64,000 nt of DNA, from positions 1 through 64,000 of IMG/VR virus record IMGVR_UViG_3300027754_000069; one strand, 5' to 3'. This document shows, piece after piece, positions 32,791-39,922 of the stretch (position 1 is its first letter; the number at the start of each line of letters is the position of its first letter). The DNA comes from a virus. A model generated the notes under the pieces. The model was not told the origin of the DNA and did no database searches. It saw only the letters and a program-made list of their open reading frames with translations. The position numbers and the translations under genes were made by a program.

Positions 32791-33347
32791 TTCTTCTCCT
32801 GTCTATGTGTAATGAATGGAGGCGCAGTATACACATCATTACGAGCAGCAATCTGCATTGCTTGCTTCCATGTTGCCCCGCCTGCCAGTGCGCCAAGAGC
32901 CCATGATGAGCCAGACCCTATCCCATACAGACCATCGTCACGCAGGTATACAGAATAGTTATCATCTACTTGGTAGATGGTGCCGTTGATTGCTAATAAA
33001 AATTCAAACCCAGCATCCTCGTCATCCTTACTTGGGGTATAGCCAGAATCTTTGATGCACTCTCTCATGCTAGGTACAACTGTTGTAATCATAAAATGAT
33101 ATTCATCTTTAATGTTAGCTGGGATAGTTGGTGGTTTCCACACGTGCTGCATCACATCGCATGGTTGTACGTCACCAGCACCAGCAACCAACCACTTGCC
33201 ACGTTTAGTTATCTTAGTAACTATCGGATGCGAGAATGGTCTACCGCCTGCGGTAGTACGTGAGTCGGCTGCAAATATGCAGCCGTTGTCTTGTTGGATA
33301 CCAATGATAGTTGTCACAGTGAAGCCCTCAATCTTGGTGGCGTCCAA
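32787..33347 (-). CDS. HslV/proteasome beta-like Ntn hydrolase (186 aa)
   Basis: Residues 12-60 align with HslV and proteasome beta subunits: T-T-I-I-G-I (candidate catalytic Thr12), AADSRTTAGG (Asp28, equivalent to Asp17 of the family), Lys45 near the position of Lys33, and LVAGAGD (53-59) in the usual turn. A later GIGSGSSWALGA matches the conserved Gly-Ser-Gly region. An 11-residue propeptide would be removed to expose Thr12. It is encoded between the two halves of the primase and overlaps both. No ATPase partner (HslU-like) was found, so it would act alone or with a host unfoldase. Confidence 0.8.
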   Translation of the reverse strand: MDATKIEGFTVTTIIGIQQDNGCIFAADSRTTAGGRPFSHPIVTKITKRGKWLVAGAGDVQPCDVMQHVWKPPTIPANIKDEYHFMITTVVPSMRECIKDSGYTPSKDDEDAGFEFLLAINGTIYQVDDNYSVYLRDDGLYGIGSGSSWALGALAGGATWKQAMQIAARNDVYTAPPFITHRQEKK

Positions 33348-33646
33348 CGCCCACTTGACTTCTTACGTCCACGAGTTGGAGCAGACTGCTGTGATTCCTT
33401 GCCAATGTTTTTCTCTGCCCACTTACGAGCTTCTGGGTATGTTAGCTTCTCACGAGCCATGATTATCTGTATACCAGAACCACTTCCGCTACATGCATAA
33501 CATACCCAGACGCCCTTGTCTGAGTTTACTGAAGCAGACTTACGTGAGTCGTCATGTACAGGACACAAGATTGATTTCTCCCCGCCAAGTGGCAAGGTCA
33601 ATCCGTAATGACTGAAGACTGCTTCTAAAAACTCAGACTGATTCAT
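33314..33646 (-). CDS. Primase zinc-binding half: CHC2 protein (110 aa)
   Basis: An N-terminal primase fragment with a CHC2 zinc finger: C-x2-H (Cys28, His31; ILCPVHDD) and C-x2-C (Cys49, Cys52; WVCYACSGSG), followed by a helix with YPEARKWAEKN. This domain recognises the template start site. Normally it is fused to the TOPRIM core; here it is a separate gene, first in a three-gene block, with the HslV-like gene separating it from the TOPRIM gene. The C-terminus is Arg/Lys-rich. Confidence 0.8.
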   Translation of the reverse strand: MNQSEFLEAVFSHYGLTLPLGGEKSILCPVHDDSRKSASVNSDKGVWVCYACSGSGSGIQIIMAREKLTYPEARKWAEKNIGKESQQSAPTRGRKKSSGRWTPPRLRASL

Positions 33647-33649
33647 TTG

Positions 33650-34027
33650 TTAATACCAATTCCTTTCCTGGTGGAACCTGTACGCCCCGCACCAAGTGTC
33701 ATAACGATGAAGCACATACTTGTGTGCCTCCTGAGTCTGTTTGAGTATAGACCAATGAGGTTTCCCCCATAGTAGCTGCCATACTCCACGTGCTCCACTC
33801 GATTTGTTGAATGAATCCGTGTTGTAGCGACTCTCTTTGTACGCAATACGTTTTGCACATAGTCGCTGCTCTTTCTCGGTTACGAACTGAGCAATTGCAT
33901 ACTCCACCTTCTGCTCTTTTGTCATTACTGACATACGAACTTCTTGTGTGAGTATGGGTGACAACGCTTGTGCTGGTGAAACCAGCGCCATCGCTGTTGC
34001 TATGCCCATCGTTATCGCTAACCGCAT
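33650..34027 (-). CDS. Secreted lytic transglycosylase-like protein (125 aa)
   Basis: The start MRLAITMGIATAMALVSPAQ is a good signal peptide (cleavage likely near residue 21). The mature part has the SLT signature: catalytic Glu65 (IAYKESRYNTDSFN), then SSGARGVWQLL as the G-x-x-G-x-x-Q motif. It should cleave peptidoglycan outside the membrane. It is not in the lysis cassette but in the replication operon, directly upstream of the primase block. It may open the wall at late infection, help exclude other phages or be a virion component. Confidence 0.75.
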   Translation of the reverse strand: MRLAITMGIATAMALVSPAQALSPILTQEVRMSVMTKEQKVEYAIAQFVTEKEQRLCAKRIAYKESRYNTDSFNKSSGARGVWQLLWGKPHWSILKQTQEAHKYVLHRYDTWCGAYRFHQERNWY

Positions 34028-34065
34028 AGTTACCTCTTTTCATTTTGTGAGTAGCCGTAACTTGC

Positions 34066-34419
34066 TCACTGATGTCCATTGTAACCTGCCTGTTTAAGCA
34101 GATTCACCCAGAGTTCCGCAGGCATTACTGCATACGACTCTGAGATATTAGAAGTGCCACGCTTCTTGATTAACACAACGCCTGTCTCTGCATCGGCATG
34201 TGTCATCTCATTCTCCAGTTCCCGAAGATACTGAGGAATTCTAATTGCTTTCTCATTCTTACATTCTATAACCACACCATTGATACCGTCAATATCTCCG
34301 ACATCATCGTGTCTGCCTGCACCATATGCGCGTTCAGCGCATGGATAGCCCATGGTTACTAACCACTTAACTACATCACGTTCGTACTGTGAGCCTTTAC
34401 GTTTAGCTGCTGATGTCAT
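34066..34419 (-). CDS. Holliday junction resolvase, archaeal Hjc/PD-(D/E)XK type (117 aa)
   Basis: A 117-aa nuclease with Glu13 in a basic N-terminal helix (KGSQYERDVVKWL), GDIDGINGVVIECKNE carrying the PD-(D/E)XK-type acidic residues (Asp42/Asp44, Glu52) and Lys54, and QYLRELENEMTHADA. This is the Hjc-like fold used by phages to resolve branched replication DNA. It overlaps the WhiB gene by 4 bases. Confidence 0.8.
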   Translation of the reverse strand: MTSAAKRKGSQYERDVVKWLVTMGYPCAERAYGAGRHDDVGDIDGINGVVIECKNEKAIRIPQYLRELENEMTHADAETGVVLIKKRGTSNISESYAVMPAELWVNLLKQAGYNGHQ

Positions 34420-34685
34420 ACGTAATCTCCTGGTATCAATGAGTCTAGTTTTATATTTAACTTACGACGTATCTTCATTCTTTCACGTGGTGTCAATCCA
34501 CCCCATAGACCATACCCTTCATGGAGTACTGCCCAGTCAAGACATTCTTTCTTTACTTGACAACCAGAACATATTTTTTTACCAAAGGAATACATTGATG
34601 TATCACCTTCGTTCTCAGAATCTGGGTAAAAAAAATCGCTACCAACTTCTCTGCACTGACCACGTGATAGGTCTGGCATACGCAT
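34416..34685 (-). CDS. WhiB-family transcription regulator (89 aa)
   Basis: The four Cys of the 4Fe-4S cluster are present (Cys11, Cys39, Cys42, Cys48), followed by the diagnostic GLWGG (59-63) and an Arg/Lys-rich C-terminal segment (TPRERMKIRRKL). WhiB proteins occur only in Actinobacteria and their phages, so this gene gives the host phylum. Phage WhiB proteins are thought to bind host sigma factor or act against host WhiB regulators. Co-transcription with a sigma-like gene fits transcription takeover. Confidence 0.9.
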   Translation of the reverse strand: MRMPDLSRGQCREVGSDFFYPDSENEGDTSMYSFGKKICSGCQVKKECLDWAVLHEGYGLWGGLTPRERMKIRRKLNIKLDSLIPGDYV

Positions 34686-34695
34686 CTGTAACTCC

Positions 34696-34857
34696 TTAAG
34701 GTCGGCGGTTTAATCTATAAAGATTTTCCCAGTACTTTAACGCAACTTCATCCGTAACTGCAAGATATTGTAACCTTTTTCTTTTTTGCACACCAAGGTA
34801 GGCAAGTACATGCCACTTAATCCAAGCACCACGTATATAGATGGTTGGCTTAATCAT
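34696..34857 (-). CDS. Hypothetical basic protein (53 aa)
   Basis: A 53-codon frame filling the gap between WhiB and the 130-aa gene: it starts MIKPTIYIRGAWIKWHVLAY, contains a Lys/Arg-rich stretch (VQKRKRLQYLAV) and ends NRRP. It overlaps the upstream gene by 8 bases. Its length, coupling and the absence of another explanation for the gap support it, but there is no homologue in the window. Confidence 0.5.
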   Translation of the reverse strand: MIKPTIYIRGAWIKWHVLAYLGVQKRKRLQYLAVTDEVALKYWENLYRLNRRP

Positions 34858-35242
34858 TCTTTAATTCTTTCATCACATCTAATAGGTTCTCTACCGTAAT
34901 CAGATAGCCCTTGCTTCTATTCGGTGGTATCTCACAAGTAATCTCTCGACCAAACTTTTTAATTGCATACAACACATGACCAGTTGGAACCATGAGCACA
35001 CCACGTTCAAGTACGAACGCCCAGTATGCAGCTTTAGTTACCATCACACCTGACGGTTCCCAATTCTGGGAACGTCGATACCAGCATTCAACTTCTATAT
35101 ATAGGTTATTGGTTGACCACCATTTGCGGTCACGTTTAACTTCTACTGTGCCACCTTCGGTCAGTAGTTGATTTACTAGTGACTCGCCTTCTTGACCAAA
35201 TCTAAAATCTAAATCAAATGACGATAGATTTTCTACTGCCAT
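34850..35242 (-). CDS. PD-(D/E)XK nuclease-like protein (130 aa)
   Basis: A 130-aa protein with a nuclease-like core: FGQEGESLVNQLLTEGG, then VEVKRDRKWWSTNNLYIEVE, where Glu-x-Lys and a following Glu are spaced as in PD-(D/E)XK folds. A C-terminal helix (VENLLDVMKELKND) follows. It lies between the ATPase and the small 53-aa gene. It is probably a DNA-processing enzyme of the replication operon; a degenerate non-catalytic version cannot be excluded. Confidence 0.55.
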   Translation of the reverse strand: MAVENLSSFDLDFRFGQEGESLVNQLLTEGGTVEVKRDRKWWSTNNLYIEVECWYRRSQNWEPSGVMVTKAAYWAFVLERGVLMVPTGHVLYAIKKFGREITCEIPPNRSKGYLITVENLLDVMKELKND

Positions 35243-36066
35243 TGCGATAACGTTCTTGCTCTATGTAAATCAGATGGAGAGTTGTAAAGAACCATCTTGC
35301 TTGCTTCCGCCGATAAAGTTACATAGCTTTCTGCAGTTGGGTCTGCCTTGCCATGTCTGTTCTTTACAACAGCAACTCGATAATTAGAGGAAGCACTATC
35401 CAGAGCCACCGAAAGGACCAACTCTGGTAGTGCTGCCACCTTACCCATCAATGCTTTACGTGGTGCTGGGTAGTTCGGCTTAGACATCTTCTCATTCTCG
35501 GAAACGTGGTGCAGGACGATGAATGCCGATTCATACTCACGAGCCATGTAGTGAAACGCTGACATGGCATCGCGTAGTGCAGTCCACTCGTTATCACTTG
35601 CGGATGCTACGTTCATTAAGTTGTCTACATATACAGCAGTAGGTGCCGAACCATGCAATTCAATCCACGCTTCTATCTCCTCTTCAATGTCTTGAAGAGA
35701 AGGTGCTGGGTCGAACGCGAATCGTACATGGTCGGCACCTTCCGCTAGCGCATCCTCAAGGAGAACGCTTGCTTCGGTATCCATCAATCTTTCTACATCA
35801 GCAACATCTTTATTCATAAGTATTGCACCAGCGCGAGTAGCGATGGTACGTGAATCAGAGTCAGCTGATATATATAACGACGGAACCTTAGATGTAATTG
35901 CGTACCATAATGCAAGTAGTGTCTTACCTCCGCCTGGTTGACCAGCGACCAAATGCAATTGCGCTTGGCGAAAGACAACTTGACTGGCTGTGAGTTGAGG
36001 CAGGATTTCTGGTAGTTGATGACCAACTGGTGACTCGACACCCACTACTTGCAAGAGGCTACGCAC
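35233..36066 (-). CDS. DnaB/RecA-type ATPase, replicative helicase-like (277 aa)
   Basis: Walker A at 41-49 (AGQPGGGKT), an acidic turn at SADSDSRT, Walker B near 144-148 (AVYVD), a Gln/His-type sensor region (FIVLHHVSENEK) and a C-terminal beta segment (YRVAVVKNRHG). This is the RecA-like core of DnaB/KaiC-type helicases, without the usual N-terminal primase-binding domain. With the separate primase proteins downstream it should form the phage replisome. It overlaps the 158-aa gene by one base. Confidence 0.8.
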   Translation of the reverse strand: MRSLLQVVGVESPVGHQLPEILPQLTASQVVFRQAQLHLVAGQPGGGKTLLALWYAITSKVPSLYISADSDSRTIATRAGAILMNKDVADVERLMDTEASVLLEDALAEGADHVRFAFDPAPSLQDIEEEIEAWIELHGSAPTAVYVDNLMNVASASDNEWTALRDAMSAFHYMAREYESAFIVLHHVSENEKMSKPNYPAPRKALMGKVAALPELVLSVALDSASSNYRVAVVKNRHGKADPTAESYVTLSAEASKMVLYNSPSDLHRARTLSQWQ

Positions 36067-36542
36067 TACTTAGCCCAGATTGTTTCTGCTTCTACGGCAC
36101 CTGGTGAGAAAGGCTTCGGTCCCTTGGCTGGGTCAAACCAACCAACATAAGCCTTGCCTGCTTTTGATACGCCCTTCTTCTTGGCGTACTTACCGCGTCC
36201 GTCTGGTAGGTCTGGTGCATCTGGATGCCCATATGTCCATTCATTACCGTACCTATCTTTGACAACCTCGATTGATTGTACTGTTGTTCCTGATGTTACT
36301 GGCTGTGGGTTTAGCCCAGCATCCTGCAACATTTGGATTGCTTGTTCAGCATTAGGTGTGTATGCGTTGCCTGTTGGTATAGGCAGTGGTCGACCAAGAC
36401 GTGCTTGGAGTTGTACAGCCTCAGCGATTGCTTCGACTGCTGCTTCTAGGTTAGTTCTAAATTCACTAACGCTATTACCTCGGACGGTAAATAGGTCAGT
36501 TGAATTTAACTTACCTGTATACGAGAACATAGATTCAGTCAT
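36066..36542 (-). CDS. Hypothetical replication-operon protein (158 aa)
   Basis: A 158-aa protein: beta-rich N-terminal 30 residues (MFSYTGKLNSTDLFTVRGNS), a helical middle (EAAVEAIAEAVQLQARLGRP), and a Lys/Gly/Pro-rich C-terminal half with two conserved-looking loops (DRYGNEWTYGHPDAPDLPDG). It lies between the nuclease and the helicase, where single-strand binding or recombination mediator proteins are often found, but I cannot recognise an OB fold. Confidence 0.55.
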   Translation of the reverse strand: MTESMFSYTGKLNSTDLFTVRGNSVSEFRTNLEAAVEAIAEAVQLQARLGRPLPIPTGNAYTPNAEQAIQMLQDAGLNPQPVTSGTTVQSIEVVKDRYGNEWTYGHPDAPDLPDGRGKYAKKKGVSKAGKAYVGWFDPAKGPKPFSPGAVEAETIWAK

Positions 36543-37211
36543 CTACTTTCTCTCCTTTTCTTTCCCTGTTGTTGGTAGTTGTAGTGGGAAATCTTTTGAG
36601 CCCCATGCGGGGCACTTCGCCATGAACGAACACATCTTACAGTTTTCACCAACGAATGTTGGGAAGTAACCTTGCAATACTGAGTGGTTCATAGATGTAA
36701 ACGCATGTTCATAGTATTCAATACTGAGGTGGGTTAAGTCAATCAATTCATCAAGCTCGCCTTTGCGAGTCATAAAAAATGCGCCCCACTTGGGGCGAAT
36801 ACCAAAAATCTTTTCAACACCACTGGCATACAATCCATTTTGGATTACACCGAACGGTGTCCTGGAACCAGTCTTATAGTCAACGATAACCAAGTCTTCC
36901 CCTACTTGGTATATCGCATCAATAATAAATCGAACAGGTGTACCCCCGAAATGCACATCTGCTGACCATTCGATTCCAGGACGACCATCAGGCATGGTAG
37001 CGATTTGCCAACCAGATTGCAACATCCATTGATGGTATGCCTCAACCTGCTTTAGCCCATCGCTTTGCCAGAAGGAGAGGTCCTCACCGTCAGGACGAGC
37101 AGCGGTCTTACGACCAGCTACCTTCCATTCTGATGGGGGTAACCCCGACTTCTCCTCGACATCTCTTACTTCGGCATTGAATATCTCAAGCCATTTCTCA
37201 GTTAAACTCAT
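36543..37211 (-). CDS. RecB/Cas4-like nuclease, C-terminal part (222 aa)
   Basis: This carries the catalytic residues Asp98 (RFIIDAIYQV) and the motif VIVDYKTG (Asp111, Lys113), followed by QNGLYASG and a C-terminal Cys set C-x2-C-x5-C (Cys191, 194, 200). These match the RecB/AddB/Cas4 class, in which one further Cys and the motif I His lie N-terminally. Those are missing here and are found in the separate 67-aa gene (37,409-37,612). The two parts probably assemble into one Fe-S exonuclease. Confidence 0.75.
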   Translation of the reverse strand: MSLTEKWLEIFNAEVRDVEEKSGLPPSEWKVAGRKTAARPDGEDLSFWQSDGLKQVEAYHQWMLQSGWQIATMPDGRPGIEWSADVHFGGTPVRFIIDAIYQVGEDLVIVDYKTGSRTPFGVIQNGLYASGVEKIFGIRPKWGAFFMTRKGELDELIDLTHLSIEYYEHAFTSMNHSVLQGYFPTFVGENCKMCSFMAKCPAWGSKDFPLQLPTTGKEKERK

Positions 37212-37440
37212 CGTACTCTTCCTCTGGTCGGTCAGGTTTCACATAGTCTGGATGGTCAACTGGTGTGGGGGTTGTCATAGGTGAACCGCAATCAGCACAG
37301 AAAGAATCCGTGAACCACATGACCAAGTCGTAGTCTTGGAAGATAGCCCTGATAACCTGAATGTTTGAACCGCAGTTCACACATTCATTACTAGGGATAC
37401 CTCGCTGGTCAATCAAGTTGTTGTTGTTTGTAGAGCTCAT
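37198..37440 (-). CDS. Zinc-ribbon protein between the two nuclease parts (80 aa)
   Basis: An 80-aa protein with two Cys pairs, CVNC (about 20-23) and CADC (about 48-51), giving a rubredoxin-type zinc ribbon, and an acidic C-terminus (DRPEEEYDEFN). It overlaps the upstream nuclease fragment by 32 bases and the downstream part by 14 bases, so it is embedded in the nuclease locus. It could bridge the two nuclease parts, or be an inserted regulatory gene. Confidence 0.65.
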   Translation of the reverse strand: MSSTNNNNLIDQRGIPSNECVNCGSNIQVIRAIFQDYDLVMWFTDSFCADCGSPMTTPTPVDHPDYVKPDRPEEEYDEFN

Positions 37441-37612
37441 GGTTTAACCATTCCAACATAGAGTGGACGGCAGAGCCAGCAGCAAGATACACTGCAGGCT
37501 TCTCTGGGACCATGGCTATCTTGCTCAGATAGTATTTCTGAGGACAGGATTGCCAAGTGGATAACTGACTATACGACCGATGAGGAGGAAGTTGATTCAT
37601 ACCGTAAATCAT
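37409..37612 (-). CDS. RecB/Cas4-like nuclease, N-terminal part (67 aa)
   Basis: A 67-aa fragment reading HRSYSQLSTWQSCPQKYYLS then AAGSAVHSMLEWLNHEL. This is the N-terminal signature of PD-(D/E)XK RecB-family nucleases: the SxSxL...C motif with the first Fe-S Cys (Cys23) and motif I G-x3-H (Gly46-His50). The rest of the enzyme is encoded at 36,543-37,211. It is the first gene of the replication operon. ATGs at 37,612 and 37,600 are both possible starts. Confidence 0.7.
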   Translation of the reverse strand: MIYGMNQLPPHRSYSQLSTWQSCPQKYYLSKIAMVPEKPAVYLAAGSAVHSMLEWLNHELYKQQQLD

Positions 37613-37780
37613 ACCAATGAATTACCAATCTGTGTCATAGACACGCCAAATGTTATTACCAATAATCTGATAGGGTTGAGGGGTGGTGGGAGGGAAAGGC
37701 TTGCCCGATGGCAAGCCGTGGTAAGAAAAAGAGAAATAAAAAAAGAGGGGGACCATTAAGTCCCCCTCCTCTTCTATCTC
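37613..37780 (-). promoter_or_regulatory. Control region at head of replication operon
   Basis: A 168-base gap contains the start region of the replication operon and the end of the late operon. A perfect 8-bp hairpin (GGCTTGCC-CGAT-GGCAAGCC, 37,698-37,717) lies between the late terminator and the first replication gene and could be an operator, processing site or second terminator. A purine-rich strand follows. No gene is supported here. Confidence 0.5.
37738..37768 (-). terminator. Rho-independent terminator of the late operon
   Basis: GAGGGGGAC (37,745-37,753) and GTCCCCCTC (37,760-37,768) form a perfect 9-bp stem with a CATTAA loop; on the minus transcript it is followed by a seven-base U-run. 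It ends the late transcript after the peptidoglycan-binding-like gene. Confidence 0.9.
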
Positions 37781-37999
37781 CTACCATTCTGGTGGAGCAA
37801 CTGCGAGCGCATCCAGCGTGGCTATATTGATGCACCCGACTGCTGGGATGGAAAGCCGATGCTGCAAACCTCTTAGCAATTCAGCAAGGGGCGCATCTAG
37901 CACATCATCGCCAGCAACATTAAGAGCTAGCCTGACTTGATTGACTAACTCATTTCGTTCGCCTAGTGATACCAGTGGTATTAACTTGTTATCTTCCAC
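37781..37999 (-). CDS. Peptidoglycan-binding-domain-like protein (72 aa)
   Basis: The sequence LVNQVRLALNVAGDDVLDAP, then LRGLQHRLSIPAVGCINIAT, then LDAL resembles the three-helix PG_binding_1 fold (pattern of V-x2-L-Q, G-x-I-x3-T-x2-A-L). It is a free-standing domain, the last gene of the late operon. It could bind cell wall for the endolysin or be a virion accessory. The match is by eye and the domain is short. Confidence 0.55.
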   Translation of the reverse strand: MEDNKLIPLVSLGERNELVNQVRLALNVAGDDVLDAPLAELLRGLQHRLSIPAVGCINIATLDALAVAPPEW

Positions 38000-39912
38000 T
38001 ACTGGATTGCTTGTTCGTAATCGATTGTCTGCAACTGGATGGTGACTATCCCACCAAATCCTTTAGCAAACGTTGGAGGAGATTGTTGTTCGAACTGAAT
38101 AGCTCGGATGACACAGACTCTTTCCTCACCAGAGGAGAAGTCTTGAAACAGTACGGCTCCACCGTTTTGTTCGATACGTTCTAAATATCTAATACGTTCC
38201 CAAGGAGTGCTTACGTTAGTGACGCCGTTAGAGTCACGTTCTTCCTCGTAACACAGCAATGGAATTGTTATTGTTCTTGACCGAAGTGGCGCAGGCAATG
38301 CTCGACATTGCCACTCTTCAATCGTTGGACCAGAGGTTGCACTTGACGTACTACGGTTAAGGGTCAAGGTTATATTGAAATGGTCAGCTGGTTGCAGTCC
38401 AGCTGAAAGTTGAATCTCGCTAGACATATTAACTGCAATGGAGTCAACAGATGTTTCATTACCTTCTTGGTCTTCAACTTTAAATCCAACTGTTCCAGTA
38501 CCAGATGAACGGACAGATAGTGAAACTGGTTGCTTGCGTTCTGCTGTGCCCCAGCGAACCCAACCAGAACTAATTGTTCCGCTTGTTGCAAGCTCGGTTG
38601 CATGTTCAAGATAAATGCCAGCTGTAGTTGTTATGAATTTTCTACTACTAGTTCCAATAAAAGCAACACCAGTTGGCGCAGCTGCGCCAATAACTAAATC
38701 AGAAGCGTAAGCATAACCAACATTAAGGGGTACGCCTAAGTCAATTCGCCATAATCCATAGTTAAGTTCAGAGTTTGTCGAACTTTTGGTTGCATATAAA
38801 TAGTTGCTATCAAAACTTACATCTTTGATTTCATCTTCAATAACCAATGCACCTAAAATAAAGGTCGTTCCATCGGTTGATTGATTGCCAATACGTAGAC
38901 CTCGGTTAGTGCATAGGGCAACATACTCATTGAGATACATTCTCATTTGATTGAGAGTCTCACCACGTGGTAGTTCAGCAATAACATTTGCTTCATTGAT
39001 GGCAGCTAGTGGATTAGCTAGGTCAATTGAAAAAGAAATTACACGTGATATAGCACCCTGTGTGTAACCAGCAACAATTGCACTGTTTAGTTCCGTAATA
39101 GAATTAACTACAGTGGATGTATTGGTAGTTTCCCATCGTTCGTTGGATGCATTAATAGTTGGAGTAGGTGTTGTGTAGGCTCTAGCTACTTCATAGATTC
39201 CAACCTCAACTGTGCCTTCCAAAGCTGCTACAACAATACGTTCTTTGATATAAGCAATTGTTTGTGGGAACCATGCAGCTGCTACATATGTAGGATGGTT
39301 CCATAATTTCCGAACAACACCTGCAGTTGTTACATCATAGATTCCTTCAGTTGCTGCAACAATACAATAGGTTCCATCTGATGTAATGCAATATGGAATA
39401 TTGCCTGCACCAAGGGTTATGGCTGTATGTGTATTAGCTGATTGACTATAAAACTTTAACGTTGAGCCTTCAATATAAAAAGTTCCACCAGATACGGTTA
39501 CTGGATTTATTACAGATGCAGTAGTTGCCTGGGTTGTTTTCTTAAGAAGGGACATATTTCCTAAATCCCAAACATCTACGTTATTAGATTCCCAAAATTT
39601 AAATAAGTCACTTGAGTCTGCATCGTAATACTCTTCTCCAGCACCATGGTGCCATGATGTAGCAGTACGTAACCACCAGTTAGATAAGGAGTTCTCACCA
39701 GCAGATGCACCCTGGTCAATACGTTCCTTCTGGTATGTTGTAGTTACACGAGTGATACGGTTCTGGTCTGTTGCAGCAGATAGCCATGGCGTATTGCCGA
39801 TAGCATAACTTGCAGCAAAGTCTTCACGTTTGTATTTAACTAAGGCAGTCGGAATCGACTGGCTTAATATAATCGGTAGGTCACCAACAAGTTCTTTGTT
39901 ATTTGTTGCCAC
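37999..39912 (-). CDS. Large beta-rich tail protein (637 aa)
   Basis: A 637-aa protein with alternating strands and repeated short motifs (for example GTFYIEGSTLKFYSQSANTH, GDTPxPYCITSDGTYCIVAA-like segments, IVAATEGIYDVTTAGVV), consistent with a beta-propeller or tail tubular/needle protein. The N-terminus (LPIILSQSIPTALVKYKRED) and the C-terminal 150 residues look globular. It is transcribed after the endolysin gene, an uncommon place, and is part of A's late operon. No B copy lies in the window. A tail spike or tubular tail component is likely. Confidence 0.6.
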   Translation of the reverse strand: MATNNKELVGDLPIILSQSIPTALVKYKREDFAASYAIGNTPWLSAATDQNRITRVTTTYQKERIDQGASAGENSLSNWWLRTATSWHHGAGEEYYDADSSDLFKFWESNNVDVWDLGNMSLLKKTTQATTASVINPVTVSGGTFYIEGSTLKFYSQSANTHTAITLGAGNIPYCITSDGTYCIVAATEGIYDVTTAGVVRKLWNHPTYVAAAWFPQTIAYIKERIVVAALEGTVEVGIYEVARAYTTPTPTINASNERWETTNTSTVVNSITELNSAIVAGYTQGAISRVISFSIDLANPLAAINEANVIAELPRGETLNQMRMYLNEYVALCTNRGLRIGNQSTDGTTFILGALVIEDEIKDVSFDSNYLYATKSSTNSELNYGLWRIDLGVPLNVGYAYASDLVIGAAAPTGVAFIGTSSRKFITTTAGIYLEHATELATSGTISSGWVRWGTAERKQPVSLSVRSSGTGTVGFKVEDQEGNETSVDSIAVNMSSEIQLSAGLQPADHFNITLTLNRSTSSATSGPTIEEWQCRALPAPLRSRTITIPLLCYEEERDSNGVTNVSTPWERIRYLERIEQNGGAVLFQDFSSGEERVCVIRAIQFEQQSPPTFAKGFGGIVTIQLQTIDYEQAIQ

Positions 39913-39922
39913 GAGTTATCTC

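Noticed and set aside
33699-34079. 126-codon frame overlapping the transglycosylase gene
   Set aside because: Same strand but another frame; Thr/Ser/Arg-rich with no domain, whereas the overlapping frame has a signal peptide and SLT motif.
36154-36669. 171-codon plus-strand frame opposite the 158-aa gene
   Set aside because: It crosses the boundary of two well-supported minus-strand genes and has no ribosome site.
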